Of a stretch of 64,000 nucleotides of DNA, positions 1-9,200 are shown in pieces. Within the stretch, counting starts at the first letter, position 1; each line of letters opens with the position of its first letter. The notes beneath the pieces were generated by a model. It made no database searches. It worked only from the letters and a program-made list of their open reading frames with translations, and was not told the origin of the DNA. Source of the stretch: JABDGM01 sp046349975 (lineage in GTDB: Bacteria; Planctomycetota; Planctomycetia; Pirellulales; Lacipirellulaceae); assembly GCA_046349975.1 (NCBI GenBank), contig JAXMBH010000026.1:1-64000 (forward strand), written 5' to 3'. The position numbers were made by a program, and so were the translations under genes.

Positions 1-2
1 GC

Positions 3-323
3 TGGCAGAGCGAAGAGAACGTGGGGCTGGCTGAGGCCTCAGAATGGGCGCGTCATTTCGCCCAGCTCGAACAGGACATGGACAACCTGTTGGCCCAGCT
101 CTTCCAGGTTTCAGCCGAGCTGATGCGGAAGTGGATCATCCCCGGACGCTACGTTTCTGGCCGCGAATTGGCTGAGGCCGGCATGGCGGAGCTGGTCGAG
201 TTGAAAGATATCCACCGGCTCTCGGTGAACGGGGAGGCCGTTGAGGAGGCTGCCGGAATGGCGAACGGCCGACGTGAAGCGCGGCGTCCGGCAAAAGCGC
301 CGGCACGTCGACGTCGAAGCTAA
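3..323 (+). CDS. C-terminal end of an unidentified protein (5' end outside window)
   Basis: The reading frame is open from the first codon of the window and stops at 323, so this is the 3' part of a longer gene. The visible ~106 residues are helical and charged, with a segment ending VSGRELAEAGMAELVEL and a very basic Arg/Ala/Pro tail. The segment faintly recalls the C-terminal end of ClpP-fold proteins, where a helix is followed by an AEEA..GL.D-type turn, but no catalytic residues are in view, so no function is assigned. The GTG at 21 is an internal codon and not a convincing start. Confidence 0.5.
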   Translation, partial: WQSEENVGLAEASEWARHFAQLEQDMDNLLAQLFQVSAELMRKWIIPGRYVSGRELAEAGMAELVELKDIHRLSVNGEAVEEAAGMANGRREARRPAKAPARRRRS

Positions 324-332
324 TGGTTCGTC

Positions 333-1109
333 CTAAACCGTCAGTGGTAGTGGGCTCTGATCGATTGCGGTCGCGCATTCGATCGCCAATTCAATGTCGT
401 GCGCTGTTGGGACGATAGCCGCGTACGCTCGTGCCTTGCGAATGACGCCCTTTTCAAGGAATTCGGCGAAGAGGTGCCAGGCGATATACGGTTCGCGAGT
501 GGCCATGCCCTGGGCCGACCTTGCGCAGAAATCGCTCGCCGGAACGATTTCAACGTAGCTCAGAGACATCGCCGTAAGTCGTCGCACAATGCAGCTCGCA
601 GTACCAACAGGGCGCGCGACTGGCTCATCGCTGATCGGGGTCACCTGGGCAACAGCCGCATTTGCCACTTCGACCTGAAGCACTTCGGAACTTCGCATCC
701 GTGTCACCAGCGACACGGTCGGTTGCGTATCCAGCAGTTGCGTTTGTAGCGACACGAACAGTGCGAGAGATCCCTGAACAGAGTCGATGTCTCGAAATGG
801 GTTTGCCCGCCAGTAAACTTGTGGCGCATAGGGCCAGTCCTCGCTGGGATGGTAGGCTGCGACAACGTCATCATCGCGGACGTAAACCTCGGCGAGCGGC
901 AGCGGCCAGTCGCTCGGCCGTCGCGTTACCTCAGGCGCCGCAACATGCTGTTGAGTGGAGCGGCCGATGCCAAGTGCGGATGACGCTATGACTTGGCCTT
1001 GCACAAGGAGTTCCAGGCCGCGATCCGGATGTGCGACGTCAACAACTCCACTGAGCGAGTTGGCTGATAGCGTTGCTGTTGAACCAACAAGTTTCCACGG
1101 TGCGATCAT
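333..1109 (-). CDS. Conserved-looking hypothetical protein, 258 aa
   Basis: A complete ATG-initiated frame, convergent with the truncated gene on its left and ending 9 bp from it. There is no obvious signal peptide, transmembrane segment or known catalytic motif. It reads as a soluble mixed alpha/beta protein. I do not recognise the family. No SD is visible before the ATG. The frame runs without interruption for 777 bp with balanced amino-acid composition, and the overlapping plus-strand frames are short and Arg-rich, which supports this strand as the coding one. Confidence 0.6.
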   Translation of the reverse strand: MIAPWKLVGSTATLSANSLSGVVDVAHPDRGLELLVQGQVIASSALGIGRSTQQHVAAPEVTRRPSDWPLPLAEVYVRDDDVVAAYHPSEDWPYAPQVYWRANPFRDIDSVQGSLALFVSLQTQLLDTQPTVSLVTRMRSSEVLQVEVANAAVAQVTPISDEPVARPVGTASCIVRRLTAMSLSYVEIVPASDFCARSAQGMATREPYIAWHLFAEFLEKGVIRKARAYAAIVPTAHDIELAIECATAIDQSPLPLTV

Positions 1110-1181
1110 ATAACTGCTGAGCAGGCCGGCCGCTTTTCAAGCACAACGGAGCGAAATGGTCACGCGCTTAGCGCGCAACCA

Positions 1182-1224
1182 ATAAAAAAACCCCGCCGAA
1201 CACCGCGAGGGTATTGCGACGGGG
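1182..1224 (-). terminator. Intrinsic terminator reading leftward
   Basis: On the minus strand CCCCGTCG and CGGCGGGG form an 8-bp stem (one G-U pair) around an 18-nt loop, followed immediately by seven T. The T-run is only on the minus strand, so transcription arriving from about 1230-1480 would stop here. No recognised gene on that strand lies upstream except the tiny frame at 1300-1374. Confidence 0.6.
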
Positions 1225-1299
1225 CCGGAACAGAGAAGAGGCCGATGTTTTCCGAGTAGGTATAAAAGTATCAGGCAATCGCCGCCCACGAACGTGGAG

Positions 1300-1374
1300 C
1301 TAAGTCCCGAAGAACATCACCGCGAGGACTGCTGTTCCACTAACGATGATACCCGTTTCATTTGCGATGTCCAT
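1300..1374 (-). CDS. Possible 24-aa single-pass membrane peptide
   Basis: Within the ~400 bp gap between the hypothetical gene and the inositol-monophosphatase gene, the minus strand holds an ATG frame of 24 codons. It begins MDIANETG and continues with a hydrophobic stretch ending AVLAVMFFGT, as expected for a small membrane peptide. An intrinsic terminator sits 76 bp downstream on the same strand, which argues that something is transcribed leftward here. There is no clear SD, and a second frame of 34 codons starts about 45 nt further upstream in another phase, so the transcript could instead encode that or be a small RNA. The rest of 1110-1508 shows nothing else. Confidence 0.25.
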   Translation of the reverse strand: MDIANETGIIVSGTAVLAVMFFGT

Positions 1375-1622
1375 AGTTTTGTTGCAAAAAGTTGTGGGGT
1401 ATTTTCGATGATTGCCGCCATAACGATGTTAACCCTTACTGGTTACTGATTTAGGGCCATCGGTGATAACCGCTACAAAATTCCACGGCCGCCCTTCTCA
1501 CTCAGGCCTTGTGGTCGGCCAGCCTTAACAACTCGGGCACTCGTTCGCGGTGGAGCAACAAGGTAGACTGGGCGACTACTAGCAGCTTTATTCCACTTGT
1601 CGGCCTGTCATTAGAGGTGTGC

Positions 1623-2423
1623 GTGTCGCAAGACGTAGTTTCTGAACTGCAGGCCACCTGCGAAGCCGCGGCGCGGGCTGGGGGCAAAGAGCTTCTCGGC
1701 TGGCGCGGTCGCTTCAGTACACACGTAAAGGGACTACGCGACTTTGTCACGGATGCTGATTTCGCATCCCAGAAGGCAATTCAGCAAGTTATTCAGTCCC
1801 GTTTCCCTGAGCATCGTTTCGTTGGTGAAGAGCAATCGCCGCGCACGGGCCGTCCCGCCTTGGACGAAATCTCGTGGATTGTTGACCCGCTGGATGGGAC
1901 CACGAACTACGTTCACGGTTATCCGCACTATGCCGTCTCGGTGGCGGTCGCGCGAGGGGCAAAGATTCTGGCCGGGGTAATATTCGATCCGCTGCACGAC
2001 GAGTGCTATAGCGCTGCGGCGGGTTTGGGAGCGTTTTGCAATGATATTCCTCTGAAAGTCAGCGCAGCGAGAGCGATTGCCGAGGCACTTGTAGCGGTGA
2101 GCTTACCGGCGCAGGTGGACCGCAATACGCCGGATTTGCTCGATTTCATCGAAGTTGTCCTTTCCTGCCAAGCAGTGCGACGTTCCGGTTCGGCAGCGTT
2201 AAACTTGGCCCATGTCGCCAGCGGATCGCTCGATGCCTTTTGGGCCGCACACATTCACCCATGGGATGTGGCTGCGGGCGTGCTACTAATTCGAGAGGCG
2301 GGCGGCCATGTAACCGGCCGGCACGGTGGCGAATTCAATGTTTGGCACCCCCATTTTGTCGCGGCGGCGAACCCCTCTTTGCATGGCGAGTTGCTGGCGA
2401 TCCTGCATAAATTCTCTGCCTAA
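1623..2423 (+). CDS. Inositol monophosphatase family protein (SuhB-like)
   Basis: A Mg-dependent phosphatase of the inositol monophosphatase/FBPase superfamily, 266 aa, close to the usual length. Metal-site motifs are seen in order: VGEEQ (about residue 68), WIVDPLDGTTNYVHGYP (about 85-101, the DPxDGT motif) and PWDVAAGVLLIREAGG (about 213, the WDxAAG motif). Likely substrates are myo-inositol-1-phosphate or a related sugar phosphate; 3'-phosphoadenosine phosphate cannot be excluded. The frame is open back to 1509, but GTG at 1623 with AGAGG five bases upstream gives the family-typical N-terminus; GTG at 1617 is the alternative. It stands alone, 235 bp before the giant genes. Confidence 0.85.
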   Translation: MSQDVVSELQATCEAAARAGGKELLGWRGRFSTHVKGLRDFVTDADFASQKAIQQVIQSRFPEHRFVGEEQSPRTGRPALDEISWIVDPLDGTTNYVHGYPHYAVSVAVARGAKILAGVIFDPLHDECYSAAAGLGAFCNDIPLKVSAARAIAEALVAVSLPAQVDRNTPDLLDFIEVVLSCQAVRRSGSAALNLAHVASGSLDAFWAAHIHPWDVAAGVLLIREAGGHVTGRHGGEFNVWHPHFVAAANPSLHGELLAILHKFSA

Positions 2424-2657
2424 TGGCGCCGCCGCAGCGAAATTGCGCCGATTTTTCGGCATTTTGGCGTCAGGCTGTCCGTCGTTGCCTGCGCCGAATA
2501 GTTCCGCTGCTATGGGATCATGACTAAAATGGGAGGAGTTGCAGCTCCGGCATGAATCGATTTCGCGAGCTGGCTGCGACCCCGTCGGCGGGGGATCTTG
2601 TCTCTGAGCGTGTTCACGCGTTCGATTTTGGCCTTGCCGCGAATGGTTTCCGGAACG

Positions 2658-5600
2658 ATGGACAAGTCTGCCAACACCAAACTGCGCTTTTGGCTTGCGG
2701 CGGTGCTGCGCTTATGTCGGCTCGGAGTCCTCGCGATACTCGTAGGTGGATTCTCCGGTCTCTCAGCGGCTGAGGACAGCACAGCACCGCCGAAGCCGGC
2801 TGCGGTAAGCGATAGTAGCGGCCCATCAGAAAAAACCACAATTGAGTCAAAAACGCCGTTGTCGCCGCCGGCGACGAAAGCCATCGAATACGTTGGGCCA
2901 GACACGTATATATTGCTCGATGCGGACGGACACCCTCAGCCAATGCCCGGGATGACGTACGAGGATTTCATTGGGGCATGGCGCAAACTTAGCCAACCGC
3001 CGCCGGAGGATAATGCGCCGAGTTATTCGATTGAGTCATTGGACTTTGATGGAGCAGCCGTCGACCAGCGCGCTGAACTAAAGTGCAAAGTGAAAGTGCG
3101 GTTATTGGCCGACGGCCGCAGAAGTGTTCCGTTGGGATTAGTGGGCGCTATTCTGCAGGGCGAGCCTCACTTTTCGACCGCCGCAGACGCGGAAACCGAT
3201 CGCGCTAGCGGCAGCGAGGCGACAACGAACAACAAACAGCCGGAGTGCCTGACTTACGACTCAGAAAACGGCGGCTATGTTGCTCACTTCAATGGGCAAT
3301 CAGGCGACGTCCGCCAGTTGTCGATCAGGCTCATTGTTCCGTTACAACACGATGGCGCTGAAACGACGCTGGCGCTTAATTGTCCGCGCTCGGTTTCATC
3401 TCAATTGTTGCTGAATCTCGATGCGCGAAGTAGCGAATACCGCGTCAGTACCGGGACGATCGTCGCGAATGAGCACGGTCCGGACGAGGGGACACGCCTG
3501 ACAGTCGCTGGACCTGCGGGTCTCTTTCGTCTGACGTGGCAGTCGGCGAACAATGAGGCGCAGCTGTTCAGTTCAGTGCTGAACGTCCTGGGTGCAATCC
3601 ACGTGACTTTGGACGGCCGCGGCGTGCGCACCGACGCCAGGCTAACTGTTCGCAGCTACGGTGGGACGTTCGACCAATTCCGTATCCGACTGCCGGCTGG
3701 CGCGCAGCTGGTGCAAGCGAATCCGGAAATTGAGCGTCGAAAGGACGCTCCCTACCGCTTGCGTATTGAACCAGAAACATCGCCGCCGGGGCCGGGACAG
3801 CAGCCTCGTGGCCAAACAGTATTGGTTGAGTTGTCAGAAAAGCAACAAGGCCCGGTCGTGGTCGACTTGGCAACGCAGCAATCTGGCGGGGCCGGGAACG
3901 AAAATCAGGATCTCAAAATTGATGGCTTTGAGGTGATCGGCGCTGTGCGTCAGTTCGGCGATGTTGCGTTAACGGTGACAGACGATTGGCAAGCCCGTTG
4001 GGAACTCGGTTCGTTTGTGAGGCAGGTCGATCCCGATGAACTGGATGCGACGCTGCAGGCAACGAACCCAACGGCAGCATTCCAATACGATCGACAGCCG
4101 TGGTCGATTTCGGCACGAGTTGCGCGTCGCCAATTGCGTGTGCATGTGACGCCGAAATACGAACTCGAATGCTTGCCCGAGGAGTCCAGACTCAATGTAC
4201 GATTGTCGTATCAAGTATTCGGCGCGCGGGCATTTGAGTTTCGCGTTGAGTTGAATGGTTGGGAGATGACAGGTGATCCCATTGAATCCGGTTCACTCGT
4301 CGACCAAGACAGAATTGTCGTCACGCCTGAGGGATCACTATTGCTTCCCTTGTCTCAAACGAGTACTCGGCGCGCTGAGATTTCGTTTTCGGTCAGACGC
4401 CCACTGAAGCGGGAAGCAGCGCGTCTTCAAATGCCGTTGCCGGTGCCCGCGGCAGACTCGATTGGCACCGGCGAACTAATCGTGCGTGCGGCGCCAGATG
4501 TTGAGTTGTCGCCAGACTTATCCGCATCCACAGGCCTTACCGCAAGTTCGACACCGGAAGTTACTGAGGGACCATCCGTTGACGGCACAACGCAGCTGCG
4601 TTATCGGACCCTCCTGCCAGCCGCAGTCTTTGTCGCCGATCGCAAAAACCGGACCCGCGAAATCACGGCGGATACGAGTACGCGGATTCAAATCGTGAGC
4701 GGCACAGCTCAGGTCGAGTCGCGGGTCGATTATATCGTCCGCTTCGAACCAATCGCTGAACTTTCCTTCGAGGTGCCTTCGCAACTCATGGCGGACGAAA
4801 ATGGCCTGGAAGTTCGCCTCGTGTCGCCCGCAACCGGCACTGCGGACGCCGAACAGAGCGTCTTACTGCATCCGGCACCGAATCAGGATGACTCAGGGTC
4901 CGTGTTGCCAACGGCCTCGAGAATTTTCCGCGCAATGCTTCCTCGACCGGCGATCGGTAAATTTGCCGCGATTATCCAGCACCGCAATTCGCTGCCGCCA
5001 ATCAACGGGACCCAAGCTAAGTGGGCGGTGCCGCTTGTTCAGCCGGTGGATGGGCGTTCCGCGTCAAATCGAGTAGCCGTCGTGTTGCCTAGCGACTTGG
5101 CTATGGATTCGGCAGCGGCGCATACTGAAACAACGTGGAAGCCCGCAGAGGACAGCTCGGCGAACGGTGAAAAGTCACCTGTGCAATTTGCGACCGAGGA
5201 GCGAGCACTCGAGTTTCCACTCTCGGTTCGCGTGATTAAGGCGGCCAGCCCATCGACGACTGTGGTCGAACGAGTCTGGCTGCAAACGTGGCTGACACAG
5301 GAGATTGAGCAAGACCGCGCAGCTTTTCGCGTTCGCTCTGGAGGAAATCAACTGACAGTCGAATTGCCGCCGGAGGGCTCGACATCGGAGGTTGAAGTCA
5401 TCCTGAATGGTCAACCGGCGGAAATCGCTTCGCGGACGCTCGGACGGCTGGTGATCCGGCTACCGGCAGCACGAGAGTTTGCGCGTCGGGATTTGGTCGA
5501 ATACACGCTGGAACTTCGGTGGCGAAAAAACTACCGTCACGATTTACTGTCCAACCACCGATTTACGCCGCCGCAGATCGAGGAAGGCTCAACCGCCTTG

Positions 5601-6221
5601 TCGCAGGTTTATTGGCAAGTTGTCGTGCCTGGAGATGAGCACATTCTGGTTAGTCCGCCCCAGTTAGTGGCAGCCTATGATTGGCAGTGGCTGGGAGTGT
5701 TCTTCGGCCGCCGTCCCCTTAAGGACCAACCAATGCTAGAGGCTTGGGCGGGGGCATCCACACAAGCAGCGCCGACGAATGGTCAAAATGAGTATCTATT
5801 CACCAGTTTGTCGCCGCTGGCCAGCATCGAATTAACGATAGCGCCGCGCTGGCTGATTGTGTTTGTCGCATCTCTGTTAGTGGTCGGACTAAGTATTGCG
5901 TGGATATATATGCCACAGAGTCAGCGCCGCTGGCTGCTTGTTGCCTTCTGCATGGCTATTGCTTTCTCGGCGGTAGTTTATCCGGCGATGACTCTGCTCG
6001 TTGCGCAAGCGGCATTGCTCGGCGCGATCTTGTCAGGCGTCGCCATATTGGTTGCTCGCCTCAGTACTCATTCGCGTCGGTCGCCGGTGCGTGCCATGGC
6101 GTCTCCTAGTTCGCAGCGCGTCCTGACCTCTCGCGCCGAATCACTTTCGCCACCGGCATTTATAGCAACCGGCAGCACCGCGCCGACGACTTCTTTGCGA
6201 TTGTCCGAATCTCAACGTTGA
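2658..6221 (+). CDS. Giant exported membrane-anchored protein, 1187 aa (unknown family)
   Basis: Starts with a charged n-region and a long hydrophobic h-region (LRLCRLGVLAILVGGFSG, ending near SAAED), a signal peptide by appearance. About 1000 residues of Ser/Thr/Val-rich, beta-strand-like sequence follow. Near residue 1080 come two or three membrane spans (WLIVFVASLLVVGLSIAWIY and following) and a basic cytoplasmic-looking tail. Near residue 80-110 there is a short segment with a P-x-G turn then YEDFIGAWRKL, which recurs in altered form twice in the next protein. There are no enzymatic motifs. ATG 2658 is chosen because it directly precedes the signal peptide; the frame is open to 2598. Its last codons overlap the next start (ATGA), so the two genes are almost surely co-translated. 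Inferred role: envelope-associated structural or adhesive protein. Confidence 0.75.
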   Translation: MDKSANTKLRFWLAAVLRLCRLGVLAILVGGFSGLSAAEDSTAPPKPAAVSDSSGPSEKTTIESKTPLSPPATKAIEYVGPDTYILLDADGHPQPMPGMTYEDFIGAWRKLSQPPPEDNAPSYSIESLDFDGAAVDQRAELKCKVKVRLLADGRRSVPLGLVGAILQGEPHFSTAADAETDRASGSEATTNNKQPECLTYDSENGGYVAHFNGQSGDVRQLSIRLIVPLQHDGAETTLALNCPRSVSSQLLLNLDARSSEYRVSTGTIVANEHGPDEGTRLTVAGPAGLFRLTWQSANNEAQLFSSVLNVLGAIHVTLDGRGVRTDARLTVRSYGGTFDQFRIRLPAGAQLVQANPEIERRKDAPYRLRIEPETSPPGPGQQPRGQTVLVELSEKQQGPVVVDLATQQSGGAGNENQDLKIDGFEVIGAVRQFGDVALTVTDDWQARWELGSFVRQVDPDELDATLQATNPTAAFQYDRQPWSISARVARRQLRVHVTPKYELECLPEESRLNVRLSYQVFGARAFEFRVELNGWEMTGDPIESGSLVDQDRIVVTPEGSLLLPLSQTSTRRAEISFSVRRPLKREAARLQMPLPVPAADSIGTGELIVRAAPDVELSPDLSASTGLTASSTPEVTEGPSVDGTTQLRYRTLLPAAVFVADRKNRTREITADTSTRIQIVSGTAQVESRVDYIVRFEPIAELSFEVPSQLMADENGLEVRLVSPATGTADAEQSVLLHPAPNQDDSGSVLPTASRIFRAMLPRPAIGKFAAIIQHRNSLPPINGTQAKWAVPLVQPVDGRSASNRVAVVLPSDLAMDSAAAHTETTWKPAEDSSANGEKSPVQFATEERALEFPLSVRVIKAASPSTTVVERVWLQTWLTQEIEQDRAAFRVRSGGNQLTVELPPEGSTSEVEVILNGQPAEIASRTLGRLVIRLPAAREFARRDLVEYTLELRWRKNYRHDLLSNHRFTPPQIEEGSTALSQVYWQVVVPGDEHILVSPPQLVAAYDWQWLGVFFGRRPLKDQPMLEAWAGASTQAAPTNGQNEYLFTSLSPLASIELTIAPRWLIVFVASLLVVGLSIAWIYMPQSQRRWLLVAFCMAIAFSAVVYPAMTLLVAQAALLGAILSGVAILVARLSTHSRRSPVRAMASPSSQRVLTSRAESLSPPAFIATGSTAPTTSLRLSESQR

Positions 6222-9200
6222 TGAGCGGTCACCTAAACACGTGTGATGATGCCGAATGGCGAATCGGCGTGCGCCGACGATTGTTATTCGCAGCGCTTGC
6301 CACTGCATTAGTCGCGGCACCATGTGCCAATGCGGCGGATCGCAAGACCCCGTCACCTTCGGCCTCCCAAAGCCAAACGGTGCCCTATCGGCGAGTCTTT
6401 GTCCCCGATAAGAACGTGGATGCGTGGCCGCGTGGCAAGGACAAATACATACCGATCGAGGCGAAGGACTTCGAGGACGCGGTTGCCGCAGCCAACCGAA
6501 CGGGCGCAACCAACTTGTCGTCGGCGAACATTACAAGTGCCCAGTATGAAGCAGCTTTGGGTAGCGACGGCATCTTGCGTGGTCGCGGACGGTGGAATAT
6601 CTCGACACTGGGGCCAAGTCCTGCCCTTCTCTTGCTGCCGAATTTGACAATCAGCATTCACAGCCTTCGCTGGTCAGAACTAGGTCAAGACGCCCCAAAA
6701 CTTGGAATGTGGGGCAATAGCGGCGGCGAGGCAAACCAGCTTGGTCTGCTGGTGCCTGGTTCAGGTGTGATGGAGTTCGACTGGACTCTGCCACCGGACT
6801 CGCGAGGAAGTGATGTCCAATTCCCTTGGCACGTGCCGCGGGCAATGAACTCGACGGTGATGCTGGATTTACCAACTGGGTTTCAGCCCAACTTTGACGG
6901 CGCAGCTTTGATTGAATCAAAGCCAAGTCTGCGTGAGAGTGACAAGACGAACGCGCGGCAACTCTGGACGTTTGTGCATATGCCGCTATCGAATTCGTCA
7001 ATTCGAATCGCCGGCGGACCAGCGTCGACGGCTGAATCGCGGTCTCAAGCGGTTTTGCATGAGGAACGCGAGTATGTCGTCCGGCAACTCGGGCTAGAGA
7101 TGCGTGCTAACTGGTTGTTGGAGGGAATTGGCCAGAAGCAGACCGAGCTGTCAATCGAACTGTCCAGCGGTCTTCAGTTGAAGTCGGCGAAAAGCGGCGG
7201 CCAGGAGTTGACATGGCGATCTGTGCAAGGCGCAGATCAAGGAACGAACAAGGTCATCCTCACGCTTCCCAGTGTTCAGAATGAACGAGCACTCAATCTT
7301 GCGCTTGTCGCCTGGCAACCACTAAAGCTCGGCGAGCGTTGGCAATTGCCCATAATGCATGCCGAGGAAATCCGCTGGAGCACGGGGAAACTGAATCTCG
7401 AAGTTTCGCCAGAATTCGAAGTCAATCGACTAAATGCGATCGAATGTGGGCAAGACTATGTAAGTTTGAACACGACTGGCTCATCCGAACCGGAGACATT
7501 TTCATTCGCGGCCTTTTCACCCAACGCAACGCTCGAACTACTTATTACGCGCCAACAAGCCGATGTTGACGTTCGCATTGGAACGTCCTTGGCTGTCGTC
7601 GACCCGGATGTGACGGCAAAGCTCGTTTCTGAATGGACAGCAACTCGTGGGCACGCCTACCGGTTGTCCGGCGAGCTACTGCCTGGCTGGAGCATCGATG
7701 CCGTGGAGACCATTCCGGCCAAAGCGATGGCCGAATGGTTTATTGATCGGTCGGCGGGGCACAGACGGATTGAGATTCGCTTGTCGGATAGCATTTCGTC
7801 ATCGCGCCGAATTCAAGTGATCATCATGGGGCGATTGCAGCGGCTCAACGTAGCCGAACCCATTACATCGAGAACGCTAAAGATGGTTGCCTGGCGCGAT
7901 GCCCACGTTTCTCGTCACTTACTTTCGTATGTCTCGAGCGAGCCATTCGTAATCGAAACGAGTGGAGACTTACCCATTGTTCCGAATGCCTCATTAGATT
8001 CTCTGGGCAGCAATTTATTCGATGGACCGTCCGACGGTGTGAGTGTCGTCGATTTGACAGCGGCGGCTGAAAACTCCGGACTACGATTGGCCCTACGATC
8101 GGGTCGCTATTCCGTAGATGAGAACGTCGAGATCAACTGCAACGAGTCGGAATTCACGACGAACTACCGGGCAAACATACGTCCGAAGTCGGCGCCGATA
8201 GACCGCGTCGTGATTGCTGTTGCGGGCCAGCTCGGAAACGAATTTCGCTGGCGTGAGCGAGGCACCGGTTTTCCAATCGTTGCGGAGCGTGTGCCGGCCA
8301 GTGAGGCAGGGCAACCGGATGTGACGCAATCGGCAGAACGATGGGAACTGCGGTTTCGTCGGCCGGTGTCGAAACCGATCGAAATCGAGACCGAGACCTC
8401 GGCGACTCTAAAGGAATCAGCAAATATTGCCTTGCTGGCCTTTCCCGACGCCGTCGATCAGACAGGTCGCTTATTGTTGCGAAGTGCTGCGAACGCTTCG
8501 CCGATTATCGAATCTCCACGATTGGTTTCAATTCCGGTTCCGACGACCGAAAATGAACTTGCTAAGCACAAGACGTCGAATCCAGTCCGCTCTGCTTTTC
8601 AATTTGATCCCAAATCGTTTCTTGCTCAGCACGACGGATTGCAGCTGCGCGTCCAAACGGGTTCGTTGTCGCCTTCTGCACTGCCGGTGGTCCGTTACGT
8701 CGATCTGGAGTCGTACTTTTTGCCTGACGGTCGTGGCATTCACCGGGCCGCATACGATATCGACGTAAACGGCGCAGAGGAGTTTCGACCACCGCTGCCG
8801 GAAACGGTACGCGTGTGTTCCGTCAGCGTCGATGAGCGGGCAGTGGGAGCGACCCGATCTTTGACTGAGCAAATTGCGATACCGCTGCCGTCGACACCCA
8901 ATTCGGTGAACGTAAAAGTCGTGTTTGAAAGTGCGCACGCGCCGCTCACGCATGCCGCCATACTACCGCCACCACTACGAGTTGACGACACTGCAACGCT
9001 GAGCGGGCGATGGAGAGTCTGGCTGCCCGCAAACTTCTCAGCAGTTTCCGCAACTGCGGGCAGAAGTGGAATGGCGGGTTGGCGGGGCCGCTTGTTCGGG
9101 CCCGTAGCAGCGTTCACAACTGATCGCCCGTTTAACCCATTCGATTGGAACGATTGGCGAGAGCTTTCATTGCCTGTCGTTTCAGCCAGATCGGACACGC

